A stretch of DNA of 64,000 nt, taken from positions 124,001 to 188,000 of the forward strand of contig NZ_JBFAHM010000015.1 in NCBI RefSeq assembly GCF_040654195.1, in the 5' to 3' direction. This DNA comes from Hamadaea sp013361475 (GTDB lineage: Bacteria > Actinomycetota > Actinomycetes > Mycobacteriales > Micromonosporaceae). Positions 43,206-51,311 of this stretch are shown one piece after another (positions within the stretch are counted from its first letter, which is position 1; the number at the start of each line of letters is the position of its first letter). Under the pieces are notes generated by a model that saw only the letters and a list, made by a program, of their open reading frames with translations, was not told the DNA's origin and did no database searches. A program made the translations under genes and the position numbers.

Positions 43206-44924
43206 TCATGCGGTCGGGGTGGTGACGCAAACCCAGTCGTTCTGCGCGGGCGGGTTGTACGCCGAGACCCCGGCCGCGGTGTACGCGCGTACCTTGAAGC
43301 ACATGTAGGTGCCCGGCGCCAGACCGGTCCAGTCGTACGTGGTCGTGTTCGCGCCGACGCTTCTCGACGTGTCGCCGTTGATGACGGTGAAGCCGTTCTC
43401 GTCCGTCGAGTTGTCCGTCCATTGCAGACGGATCGTGCTCGCGCTGATCGGCGTCGCCGTCAGGCTCGTCGGCGCGGCCGGACCCGAGCCGGACTGCGTC
43501 GTGGCGCAGATCCAATCGCTCTGGGCGGCCGGATAGTAGGCGGAGACCCCCGAGGCGTTGTACGCACGTACTTTGAAGCAGGTGCGGGTGTCCGGCGTCA
43601 GCCCGGTCCAGTCATAGGTCGTCGTGTTGGCGGCGACGTTCTTCGACGTGTTGCCGTTGATGACGGTGAAGCCGCCTTCGGCGGTCGACTTGTCCGCCCA
43701 GCGCAGGCGGATCGTGCTCGCGCTGATCGGCGTCGCCGTCAGGCTCGTCGGCGCCCCGAGCGGAGTCGCTCCGCCGCCGGAAACCGGGCTGGCGACGCTG
43801 GACCGGGGCGCGGGACTCGTCCCGCCCGTGCTGGACGGTGAACCCGTGGCGTTGGGGCTCGGCGGCGTACTCGTGGCTGGGCTGTTCGCCAGAGGACTCG
43901 CGGTGTTCACCCTCAGACCGTCGCCGAGGCTCTCGGCCTGCGGGTCGTCACCCTGGCTGAGCAGCACGCCGGCCGCCACCAGGACGGAGACGACCAGCCC
44001 CGCCGCGATTACGACGAGTGTCCGCCCGGTGGAGCGCCGGCCGGCGGCGGGCTGACTCGGCGTCGGTATCGTGACCATCGCCTGGGGACGGGGCGACGGC
44101 ACATCGGACTCTTCCAGCGCCCGCCGCGCCTCCTGGGCCAGAGCCGCGCCCGAGGGCCAGCGATTCGCCGGGTCCTTCTCCATCGCTCGTTCCACGATCG
44201 CCCGTACGCCGGCCGGCACGTCCGGCGGCAGCGGCGGCGCCTCGTCGTGGACGTGACGCAGCGCGACCTCCACCAAGTTGTCCCCGGCGAACGGCAGCCG
44301 ACCGGCCAGGCACCGGTACGCCACGATGCCGAGCGAGTAGATGTCCGACGCGGGTGTGGCCGGACGGCCCAACGCGCGCTCGGGAGCGATGTACGACGCG
44401 GTGCCGATCAGCGATCCAGGCGCGGTGTGCCCGGCGGCGCCGGACGAGCGGGCGATGCCGAAGTCGCCGACCAGGACGCCGCCGTCCGCGCGTACCAGGA
44501 GATTGCCCGGCTTGACGTCGCGGTGGGTGACGCCTTTCTCGTGGGCCGCGTGCAGCGCCTCGGCCGCGTCGGCGACCAGTCGCATCGTGGCCTTCGCGCT
44601 GAGCCGCTCGACCCGGGCCAGCGTCTCGGCCAGCGACTCGCCGTCGATGTACTTCATGACCAGGTAGACGCCGGCGGCCGGGTCGTCGCCGAAGTCGTAC
44701 ACCTCGACCACGCCGGGATGGCTGATCGTGGCCATGACGCGGGCCTCGGCCCGGAACTCGTCGACGAAGCTCGGCTCGTTCGGCGGCGCGTCGAGCAGGC
44801 ACTTGACCGCGACGGTGCGGGCCAGCACGAAGTCGAAGGACTTCCACACCTCACCCATGCCACCGCTGCCGACGCGCTGTTCGAGCTGATAGCGCCCGGC
44901 CAGCACCATTCCCGCACGGACCAC
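43206..44924 (-). CDS. Membrane Ser/Thr protein kinase with two extracellular FN3 domains
   Basis: A 572-residue PknB-type kinase. The glycine loop GSGGMGEV (residues 19-26), Lys41 (VAVK), HRD at 134-136, GDFG and APE are intact, so the kinase should be active. A membrane helix (LVVIAAGLVVSVLVAAGVLL) follows a juxtamembrane segment. The outer part has a Ser/Thr/Pro linker and two fibronectin-III domains with a 93-residue period and nearly the same sequence (PTSLTATPISASTIRL in both). FN3 domains in such kinases likely bind surface or wall ligands. GTG 44924 has GAAGGTGG 5 bases upstream. Confidence 0.92.
   Translation of the reverse strand: MVRAGMVLAGRYQLEQRVGSGGMGEVWKSFDFVLARTVAVKCLLDAPPNEPSFVDEFRAEARVMATISHPGVVEVYDFGDDPAAGVYLVMKYIDGESLAETLARVERLSAKATMRLVADAAEALHAAHEKGVTHRDVKPGNLLVRADGGVLVGDFGIARSSGAAGHTAPGSLIGTASYIAPERALGRPATPASDIYSLGIVAYRCLAGRLPFAGDNLVEVALRHVHDEAPPLPPDVPAGVRAIVERAMEKDPANRWPSGAALAQEARRALEESDVPSPRPQAMVTIPTPSQPAAGRRSTGRTLVVIAAGLVVSVLVAAGVLLSQGDDPQAESLGDGLRVNTASPLANSPATSTPPSPNATGSPSSTGGTSPAPRSSVASPVSGGGATPLGAPTSLTATPISASTIRLRWADKSTAEGGFTVINGNTSKNVAANTTTYDWTGLTPDTRTCFKVRAYNASGVSAYYPAAQSDWICATTQSGSGPAAPTSLTATPISASTIRLQWTDNSTDENGFTVINGDTSRSVGANTTTYDWTGLAPGTYMCFKVRAYTAAGVSAYNPPAQNDWVCVTTPTA
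43209..43754 (-). repeat. Tandem FN3 duplication (279-bp period)
   Basis: Two in-frame copies, 279 bp (93 codons) apart, share long identical DNA stretches; for example, the same GCGCTGATCGGCGTCGCCGT run occurs at 43441 and 43720. The near identity at DNA level points to a recent or homogenised duplication. Confidence 0.85.
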
Positions 44925-44997
44925 TGCGACCACCTTCGGCAGGCTGCTGGATCGAGCAGACCAATTGTCAACTCGCAGAGGGTACGCCGTCGCGCGC

Positions 44998-45480
44998 TTA
45001 CTCGGTGGCCGCGGTGCGGACGGTTCCCAGACGTTCGAACGGGCCGGGCTCCGCGCTCGGATTCGGCGGTGCGCCGAGATGGCGTACGCGAAGATCGGCC
45101 ATGAGTTCGTCGAGGAACGCCGGACCTCCGTCGCGTAGGAGGTGCTGCCGTCGGCGGAGTTCGTCGTCGCCGGAGCGCCAGTCGAGACCCCAGTTGCCGA
45201 GGGCGTAGAGGATGGGAAGAGTCTGGATGCCGGCCTCGGTGAGGCTGTAGCGGGCGCGCTGCCCACGCGCTGCGGTGCCGCGCGTGAGGATCCCCGCTTC
45301 GACGAGGCGGACGAGGCGATCCGCGAGGATGTTCGACGCGATGCCCTCGGCCGACCCGGTGAGCAGGGCCCGGAAGTAACGGCGGTCGTCGAAGACGACG
45401 TCCCGCAGGATGAGCAGCGACCAGCGGTCTCCCAGCACCTCGACGGCGGCGCCGATCGGACACCCGGACCGTGATTCCAC
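44998..45480 (-). CDS. HxlR-family transcriptional regulator
   Basis: A 160-residue winged-helix regulator. The typical HxlR opening CPIGAAVEVLGDRWSLLILRDVVFDDRRYF is present, followed by a recognition helix (SNILADRLVRLVEAGIL) and wing (YSLTEAG). HxlR proteins often repress divergent redox or detoxification genes. Here an inverted repeat lies between it and the RibD-like gene. The start is GTG with AGGAGGAA upstream. Confidence 0.9.
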   Translation of the reverse strand: MESRSGCPIGAAVEVLGDRWSLLILRDVVFDDRRYFRALLTGSAEGIASNILADRLVRLVEAGILTRGTAARGQRARYSLTEAGIQTLPILYALGNWGLDWRSGDDELRRRQHLLRDGGPAFLDELMADLRVRHLGAPPNPSAEPGPFERLGTVRTAATE

Positions 45481-45514
45481 GATTCCTCCTTGACGGCTCG
45501 GTCGCCCTCACTAT

Positions 45515-45537
45515 AGTGGTTGCAGAACGCAATCACT
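45515..45537. promoter_or_regulatory. Operator-like inverted repeat in the HxlR/RibD-like divergent region
   Basis: Arms AGTGGTTGC (45515-45523) and GCAATCACT (45529-45537) pair with one mismatch across a 5-base spacer. It ends 11 bp before the RibD-like start and overlaps an ACTATAGT stretch that may be the -10. HxlR binding here would control both genes. Confidence 0.6.
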
Positions 45538-45548
45538 TGGAGGTGGGC

Positions 45549-46142
45549 ATGGGACGTCTCATCTACTCGATGAACGTGTCTGTCGACTTGCGGATCGAGC
45601 AGGTGCCCGGCGACAACGGAGCCGGCGAATGGCTGCGCATCGACGAGGAGTTCCACCGCGAGGCGAACGCGCTGGCGCGGGAGGTCGCGCTCATGGTTCA
45701 CGGCCGGGTCTTCTACGAGATCATGGAGGAGTACTGGCCACGGGCGGGGGACGACGCCTCGCTGCCGGACTATATGCGGGAGTACGGCGAGATCTGGACG
45801 GCCAAGCCGAAGGTGCTCGTGTCTCGCACCCGCCAGGAGGCCGAGTACAACACCCAGATCATCGGCGAGGACGCCCTCGGCCGGCTCGCCGTCCTGCGGG
45901 CGCAGACCGACGGCCTCATCAGCGTCGGCGGCGCGACCCTCGCCACCCAGTTGCTGCGGGCAGGGCTGCTCGACGAGCTGCTGCTGTGGACCCATCCGGC
46001 GATCCTCGGCTTCGGTCGGCCGCTGTTCGACGACTATGACCGGCCGATCGACCTCGAGCTGATCGAGCAGCGAGCGTTGCGATCGGGCGTCACGGTGCAC
46101 CGTTACGCCATCAAGGATGCGAAGGAGACGAACCCGTGCTGA
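45549..46142 (+). CDS. RibD C-terminal-domain (dihydrofolate reductase-like) protein
   Basis: A 197-residue DHFR/RibD-C-fold protein, a distant paralogue of the one at 23308. It begins GRLIYSMNVSVDLRIE, has the AREVALMVHGRVFYEIMEEYWP NADPH-region helix, and ends with LISVGGATLATQLLRAGLLDELLLWTHPAILGFGRPLF, the typical RibD-C end. It probably reduces an unknown small molecule with NADPH. GGAGGTGGG sits just before ATG 45549. Its stop overlaps the start of the metallo-hydrolase gene, so the two are coupled. Confidence 0.88.
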   Translation: MGRLIYSMNVSVDLRIEQVPGDNGAGEWLRIDEEFHREANALAREVALMVHGRVFYEIMEEYWPRAGDDASLPDYMREYGEIWTAKPKVLVSRTRQEAEYNTQIIGEDALGRLAVLRAQTDGLISVGGATLATQLLRAGLLDELLLWTHPAILGFGRPLFDDYDRPIDLELIEQRALRSGVTVHRYAIKDAKETNPC

Positions 46143-46945
46143 CGCGGATCGCGGAGGGCGTACTGGTCCACGAGAGCGACTTCGTGCAGAGCAACGCGAT
46201 CGTCATGCAAGGCCACGCCGGCGTGCTGCTCATCGACGCCGGCCTCCAGGACCACGAGATGGTCTGTCTCGCGAACGATCTGTCGCAGTCGGGCCAGACT
46301 GTCGTGGCCGGCTTCTCGACCCACCCGGACTGGGATCACCTACTGTGGCACCCGCGGTTCGGCGACGCGCCCCGGTATGGCACGGCCCGCTGTGCCGCCG
46401 CCGTGGCGGAGCAGCTCTCCGACCCCGATATCAAGACGAAGATCATCGAACACCTGGAATCGACCGGCATAGCCGAGCAGGTGCCGCTGGACCTCTACGG
46501 CCTCATCACCGCGCTGCCCGCCGGGACGGCACAGATCCCCTGGGACGGTCCCGAGGTCCGGATCATCGAGCATCGAGCGCACGCGCCGGGGCATGCGGCG
46601 CTGCTGATCGCCGAGCGCCGCGTACTGGTCGCCGGCGACATGCTGTCCGACGTCCTGATCCCGATGCTCGACCTCGAGGCCGAGGATCCGATCGAGGACT
46701 ACCTCGCCGCGCTGCGGCTGCTCGACGGCGTCGCCGGCGATGTCGACGTCGTCGTCCCCGGCCACGGGTCCGTCGGGGTCGGGGAGGCGCACGCGCGTAT
46801 CCAGGCGGACCGGGCGTACGTGCTCGCGCTCCGGGAGGGCGGCGTGCCCAATGACGCGCGGGTCGGCTCGTCGGCCAAGCCCGGCTGGGAGTGGGTCAGC
46901 GATGTCCACGACGGGCAACTCCAGCGGCTCAAGGACAAGCGCTAG
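46136..46945 (+). CDS. MBL-fold metallo-hydrolase
   Basis: A 269-residue metallo-beta-lactamase-fold protein. The strand LLIDAGLQDHEM leads to the metal motif, here STHPDWDH (His63, Asp65, Asp67, His68). The usual HxHxDH has His where this protein has Asp65. Later metal ligands look intact: APGHAAL, LVAGDML and VVPGHG. It likely hydrolyses an ester, thioester or lactone. The GTG start overlaps the RibD-like stop by 7 bp, and GAAGGAG is upstream. Confidence 0.87.
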   Translation: MLTRIAEGVLVHESDFVQSNAIVMQGHAGVLLIDAGLQDHEMVCLANDLSQSGQTVVAGFSTHPDWDHLLWHPRFGDAPRYGTARCAAAVAEQLSDPDIKTKIIEHLESTGIAEQVPLDLYGLITALPAGTAQIPWDGPEVRIIEHRAHAPGHAALLIAERRVLVAGDMLSDVLIPMLDLEAEDPIEDYLAALRLLDGVAGDVDVVVPGHGSVGVGEAHARIQADRAYVLALREGGVPNDARVGSSAKPGWEWVSDVHDGQLQRLKDKR

Positions 46946-46981
46946 CGCGACGGCTCGCCGCGCCAGCGCTCGCGCAGCCCC

Positions 46982-48199
46982 TCAGCAGCCGATGCGGCTG
47001 GCGCCCAGGGCCACCTCGTCGAACCACAGCGTGTCGGCGCCGACTCCGTAGCTCTCCCAGCCAAGGCGGAAATCGGTCAGGCTAGGCCGCCAGTTGGTGC
47101 GGCTGAGCCATTGCTGATCGATGTCATGCGTCGGTACGCCGTCCTCGTGCAGCCCGGCCACCTCGGTGCCGTTGAGCCAGGTCTGCATGGTTCCGTCGGC
47201 GCCGCTGACCTTGAACTCGACGCAGTTCCACGAGTTCACCGGCAATACCGCGGACAACGCCACACCGGCCGGGCTCTGCTCGGGCAGCGTCGCGTCGTCG
47301 GACTGGCGGTTCCATTGCAGGGCGCCGTTCTGGCCACCCATTCGCAGGTCGCGGTTGCCGTCGGCGGAGTCCTTCAGCGCCACGAAGGTGACATGCGAGG
47401 CCGGGAGCGCGGTCGTGTGGCGTACGTAGAAGCGGGCGTACCACACGGTGCCGGTCAGCGTCGCGGTCGATCTGACGAAGACGTGATTGCAGTAGCCTTC
47501 CGTTCCGCTGATCTTCAGCGACTTGCCCCCGCGGTACGCCGTTGTCGTGTCGACGGTCGCGGTACCCGTGCCCTGGCAATCCGGGTAACTCACGACCCAT
47601 GCCCCGCTGGGCGTACCACCGGCTTGGCTCTCGAAGCCCTCGCACAGGGTGAGGGTTCCGCAGGAGCTGGAGCTGGGCGATCCCGACGGCGACGCGGACG
47701 GTGAGATGGACGCGGACGGTGACGAAGACGCGGAGGGTGACGCCGACGCGGACGGTGAGGCCGACGGGCTGGTCGGCACCGTGCCGCAGGGAGCGCCGTT
47801 GAGCAGCAGCGCCGTGGGCGTGGGATCGGCGCTGGCCCAGGTCCCCTGTACGCCGAACTCGACCGTGGCGCCCGGGTTGATGTCGGCGTTGTACGCGAGA
47901 TTGGTGGCGGTCACCGCGGTCCCGGATTGGGCGACGGTCGCGCCCCACGCCGAGGTGATCTTCTGATCTCCGCCGTAGGCCCAGGTCACCGTCCAGCCGT
48001 GGATTGCGGTGCTGCCGGCAGTGATGTCGACGTAGCCGACGAATCCGCCGGGCCATTCGTTGACACGGTACGTGACTTGGCATGCTGTCGCGGCGTTCGC
48101 CTCGGGGGCGGTCGCGACGAACGTGCCGGCCAGGCCAACGGTGGCGAGGACGGTCACGGCGAGCGCGCCGATGGTCCGCGATGATCGTGTGATGCGCAT
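46982..48199 (-). CDS. Secreted CBM2 protein with C-terminal Cip1-like domain
   Basis: A 405-residue exported protein (ATG 48199, signal peptide to about residue 38). A family 2 cellulose-binding module (residues ~40-140; start and end Cys, three conserved Trp) leads via a long Ser/Pro/Ala linker to a C-terminal beta-sandwich (about 178-405). That domain (LCEGFESQ, GYCNHVFV, LRMGGQNGALQWNRQSDDATLP, LGWESYG) resembles Cip1 of fungal cellulose degraders and its actinobacterial relatives. Cip1's exact activity is debated; lyase-like action on glucuronan has been suggested. The protein binds plant cell wall, most likely cellulose. Confidence 0.83.
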   Translation of the reverse strand: MRITRSSRTIGALAVTVLATVGLAGTFVATAPEANAATACQVTYRVNEWPGGFVGYVDITAGSTAIHGWTVTWAYGGDQKITSAWGATVAQSGTAVTATNLAYNADINPGATVEFGVQGTWASADPTPTALLLNGAPCGTVPTSPSASPSASASPSASSSPSASISPSASPSGSPSSSSCGTLTLCEGFESQAGGTPSGAWVVSYPDCQGTGTATVDTTTAYRGGKSLKISGTEGYCNHVFVRSTATLTGTVWYARFYVRHTTALPASHVTFVALKDSADGNRDLRMGGQNGALQWNRQSDDATLPEQSPAGVALSAVLPVNSWNCVEFKVSGADGTMQTWLNGTEVAGLHEDGVPTHDIDQQWLSRTNWRPSLTDFRLGWESYGVGADTLWFDEVALGASRIGC

Positions 48200-48481
48200 G
48201 GGCGATCCTTTCGAGTGGTGGTGGAGACACCACAATGGACTTTATGTGCTGATGAACGTCGATGTATGGCCGTCCCGATGAGTGGACGTGCCCCGGATGC
48301 CCATCCTGTTACTCAGCGCAGCGATCCATGACGCAGCGTCACCGGATATGCGAGGTACCCGCCCTCGCGGTCGTTGAATGTGAGGAATGCCCGATTCGCG
48401 CTATAGGCCAGATAGACGATGTTTCGGGGGTGTGATCGACGCGACGATGGATCAGGCGACGAACACACGGAGGGATGAGCG

Positions 48482-48748
48482 ATGTTCCACCTGAACCTGG
48501 ACACCATGTGCGAAGCGCTGTTCGCCTCGCACGTGCAAGCTTCCGACCGCCCCGACTCGCGGCAGGTCACCGCGGCGATCACCGGGGTACTCGACCAGTT
48601 CGGCCCGCAGTACTGCGCCGGGCAGGTGGCCCAGGAGTTCGGCGACCACCCGGAGTCGGCCGCCGCCCGGATGCGCTGGGTCCGCGAGACCATGGCGTCG
48701 GGTCTGCGTTCCTCCGTGCCCCTCGTCTGGTACGCCGAGCGCGCGTGA
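48482..48748 (+). CDS. Small hypothetical protein, 88 residues
   Basis: A compact soluble protein without transmembrane segments: MFHLNLDTMCEALFASHVQ, then ITGVLDQFGPQYCAGQVAQEFGDHPESAAARMRWVRETM. It looks like a conserved actinobacterial protein of unknown function, with a helix pair and two Cys. A good GGAGGGATGAGCG site precedes the ATG. No link with its neighbours is evident. Confidence 0.7.
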   Translation: MFHLNLDTMCEALFASHVQASDRPDSRQVTAAITGVLDQFGPQYCAGQVAQEFGDHPESAAARMRWVRETMASGLRSSVPLVWYAERA

Positions 48749-48751
48749 CCC

Positions 48752-48793
48752 GGCGTACCAGCTGAGGCGTACTAGCTGAGGCGTACTAACCGG
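48752..48793. repeat. Three tandem 14-bp repeats
   Basis: GGCGTACCAGCTGA (48752), GGCGTACTAGCTGA (48766) and GGCGTACTAACCGG (48780) follow each other without gap. The first two differ at one base. They lie between convergent genes right after the stop of the 88-residue protein. Confidence 0.8.
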
Positions 48794-48800
48794 GCGGGCG

Positions 48801-49871
48801 TCAGCTGCAGGCGACGCCGTTGAGCGCGAAGCCGGTCGGCGCCCCCGTGTTGCCGGTATGCGTGGCCTGGTAGCCGATGCCGACCGAACCGCCGGCGGCG
48901 ATGGTCGAGTTGTAGCCCGCGTTGGTCGCGGTCACCGCGCCGCTGGCCGGGCTGTAGGTGGCGTTCCAGCCCGAGGTGATGGTCTGTCCGCTCGGGAGGG
49001 TGAAGGTCAGTCGCCAGTTGGTGACGGCCGAGCCGCTGGTGTTGGTGATGGTGAGGTTGTTGGTCAGCCCGGTGTTCCAGGCGCTGACCGCGGACGTCAC
49101 CCGGCAGCCGCCACCGGTGGGCGGCGGGCTCGACGACGGAGCTGAGGACGACGGCGATGTGGTCGGCTGGGACCCGTCGGGCGCGACCGCCCGTCCGGTC
49201 GTCGGCGAGATCATGCCCGCGCACAGGTTGCGGCTGGCCAAGCCGGCCGCGATCTGCGGAATGGCGGCGACCGTGTTCGCCGGCCAGTCGTGCATCAGGA
49301 TGATCTGACCGTTGGTCAGCCGGGCGTTGGCCGCCACGATGGACGCGACGCTGGCGTTGTTCCAGTCCTGCGAGTCGACGTCCCAGATGATCTCGGTGAG
49401 GCCGTACTGCGCCTCGACCGACTTCAGCGTGCTGTTGGTCTCGCCGTACGGCGGCCGGAACAGCTTCGGCGCCGAGCCGGTGATCTGCTGGATCGCCGAC
49501 TGCGTGTTGCCGATCTGGGTCGACATCTGGGCCGAGCTGAGCTGGGTCATGTGCGGGTGGTCCCAGCTGTGGTTGCCGATCCACATGCCCGCGTTCTTCG
49601 TCGCCTGGACGAGCGACGGATTCGCCTGCACGTTCTTGCCCTCGTCGAAGAACGTGGCGCGCAGGCCGTTCGAGGTGAGCGCGTTGAGCAGGTTCTGGGT
49701 GTTGCCGGGGGTCGGGCCGTCGTCGAAGGTCAGCCCGACATAGCCGCTGCACGTGGCCGCTTGGGACGGAGCGGCGGCCAGCGTGAGGACGGCGACGGCG
49801 CCGGTGACGGCCGCCGCTACGGTGGCGGCGATGGCGAGGATCCTGCGGGCCGGGCGAGGTGTGGAAACCAT
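48801..49871 (-). CDS. Secreted CE4 polysaccharide deacetylase (NodB) with C-terminal CBM2
   Basis: A 356-residue exported enzyme (ATG 49871 with AAGGAGAGG upstream; signal peptide ~1-38). The NodB motifs are present: TFDDGPT (metal Asp), HSWDHPHM (two His), RPPYGETN, DVDSQDW and ILMHD. After a Ser/Thr/Pro linker (about 232-250) a family 2 carbohydrate-binding module follows. The N-terminal catalytic plus CBM2 order resembles acetylxylan esterases and chitin deacetylases of Streptomyces. It would remove acetyl groups from xylan or chitin, aiding other hydrolases. Confidence 0.92.
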   Translation of the reverse strand: MVSTPRPARRILAIAATVAAAVTGAVAVLTLAAAPSQAATCSGYVGLTFDDGPTPGNTQNLLNALTSNGLRATFFDEGKNVQANPSLVQATKNAGMWIGNHSWDHPHMTQLSSAQMSTQIGNTQSAIQQITGSAPKLFRPPYGETNSTLKSVEAQYGLTEIIWDVDSQDWNNASVASIVAANARLTNGQIILMHDWPANTVAAIPQIAAGLASRNLCAGMISPTTGRAVAPDGSQPTTSPSSSAPSSSPPPTGGGCRVTSAVSAWNTGLTNNLTITNTSGSAVTNWRLTFTLPSGQTITSGWNATYSPASGAVTATNAGYNSTIAAGGSVGIGYQATHTGNTGAPTGFALNGVACS

Positions 49872-50112
49872 GGCCTCTCCTTGCGTACGGCCACCGGGTG
49901 GAGACCGGCGGCCAGGTCGATGAGGGATCATTGAAACATCCCCATCTTTTGTTCCGCAACATTTCGGATCCAGGGCCGGTGTCACCGCCTCATCGGCGAG
50001 CATCTGTGCACGTCGGAGCATGGTCGTGACGCCGAAACTTTCGGAGCCGGTCCTCCATGGCGGCCGGTCTAGCTGGCTGCTTCGGATCAGCGACGCTCGC
50101 TAGGATGCGGCG

Positions 50113-50340
50113 ATGCCGACCACGCCACCGGACCCCGACGAGGAAGGCCTAAGCCTCACGCAGCGGTGGGCGGCCGAGCGCGTACGCGGCCGTGAGACGG
50201 TGCTGCTTGTCCTCGCGGCCGTCGTGGCCTGGCCGTTCGTCCTGATCGGCAAAGGTCTGTACGCGCTGCGGTGGATCGTCCTGGGTCCGTGGGAGCTCGT
50301 GCAGATCCTTCGCTACCTGCGCCGAAGCCGCGACGAATAG
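50113..50340 (+). CDS. Small one-or-two-helix membrane protein
   Basis: A 75-residue protein with an acidic N-terminus (PDPDEEG), a hydrophobic helix (VLLVLAAVVAWPFVLIGKGLYAL) and a second membrane-seeking stretch (WIVLGPWELVQILRYL), ending in charged residues. No family is recognised. It is followed directly by a hairpin, so it is a lone transcription unit. Confidence 0.55.
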   Translation: MPTTPPDPDEEGLSLTQRWAAERVRGRETVLLVLAAVVAWPFVLIGKGLYALRWIVLGPWELVQILRYLRRSRDE

Positions 50341-50373
50341 GGGCGACGGCGATGAGGCTGCGCCTGCGGGAAG

Positions 50374-50409
50374 CGGCGTGAGGGCCACCGCTGGGTTGCC
50401 CTCACGCCG
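50374..50409. terminator. 12-bp hairpin between convergent genes
   Basis: Arms CGGCGTGAGGGC (50374-50385) and GCCCTCACGCCG (50398-50409) are perfect complements with a 12-base loop, between the small membrane protein and the RNA ligase stop. Confidence 0.8.
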
Positions 50410-50438
50410 GATGACCGCGGCCTGGATCTGGTGCGGGG

Positions 50439-51218
50439 TCAGCGGCTCCTGCCCTTGAGGGTCCGCTCGTAGTCCTGGAATCGAGCCTTGGCGATCGCCG
50501 CCCGGTCCGGTGAGCGCAGCACGATGCCTTCCGGCCGCCCGGCGGCGTCGTCGTCCAGGGCGACGCGCGTAGAGGGCATCCACTTGTCGAGGAGGGCCTT
50601 GGTCTCTGCGATGTCGGTGGGCAGCTCCGTCGCGTCGATCTCGAAGAGCCGCGGAGTCAGGTCCAGCCCGGTGTCTTCGGCGGTACGCCGCAGGGTCGTT
50701 TCGCCGAGGAACTGCTGCCCGCCCGCGTCACGCCACGCGGCGACGCGCTGCGAATCCCAGCCTGACATCTCCCGATGGTCGCCGATGACCGCCACGTCGA
50801 ACAGCCGGTGCCCGACGCGCTTGTCACCCGTGTACTGCTTCGAGGCAGCGGTGACCTTGCCGCCGTAGACCTCCAGGTAGTAGACCACGATGTGGTCGTC
50901 CTCGACGGCGGGCAGGTTGTCGGCGATCGGGCGCAGCGCGTCGACGATGCCGAGTGCCGGGTTGCCGATCAGATCGCCCTGCGCGTAGAGCAGTTCCTCG
51001 CGGCTGCCGAGCAGATAGGTGCCGTCCGGCAGCAGGATGATCCGCGAGTTGGTGCCGTCGACCTTCTCCGTGCCGATGACCAGGCTGGGAAAGGGTACTG
51101 CCTCGTCGAGCAGTCTGCCGTTGCGCGGGTCGAGGCTGTGGTAGGTCGGGATCGACGGGTACTTGGTCATCGAGTTGATGGCCGGGAGGTTCGAGGTTCG
51201 GACGGCGAACGTGGTCAC
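50439..51218 (-). CDS. RNA ligase-family protein (T4 Rnl2-like)
   Basis: A 259-residue nucleotidyltransferase. The active-site motif I is EKVDGTN with Lys52 to take up AMP. Motif IIIa-like YYLEVYGGK, motif IV PEGIVLRSPD and motif V AKARFQDYERTLKG follow. This order fits the Rnl2 branch of ATP-dependent RNA ligases, which seal RNA ends. It stands alone without a kinase/phosphatase or tRNA-repair partner nearby. GTG 51218 follows GAAGGAG; an internal ATG at 51170 would also precede the catalytic lysine. Confidence 0.83.
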   Translation of the reverse strand: MTTFAVRTSNLPAINSMTKYPSIPTYHSLDPRNGRLLDEAVPFPSLVIGTEKVDGTNSRIILLPDGTYLLGSREELLYAQGDLIGNPALGIVDALRPIADNLPAVEDDHIVVYYLEVYGGKVTAASKQYTGDKRVGHRLFDVAVIGDHREMSGWDSQRVAAWRDAGGQQFLGETTLRRTAEDTGLDLTPRLFEIDATELPTDIAETKALLDKWMPSTRVALDDDAAGRPEGIVLRSPDRAAIAKARFQDYERTLKGRSR

Positions 51219-51311
51219 GGCGGCTCCTTCCGACGCGGGCGTCGATCATCGTGCGGGCTGGACGACTGAGCCGCAATCGAGTTAACCGACGTCCGACCGG
51301 GCGAGAGTCCG

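Noticed and set aside
46960..46981. Possible hairpin between the MBL gene and the Cip1-like gene
   Set aside because: The GCGC-rich stretch gives only short, competing stems, not a clear terminator.
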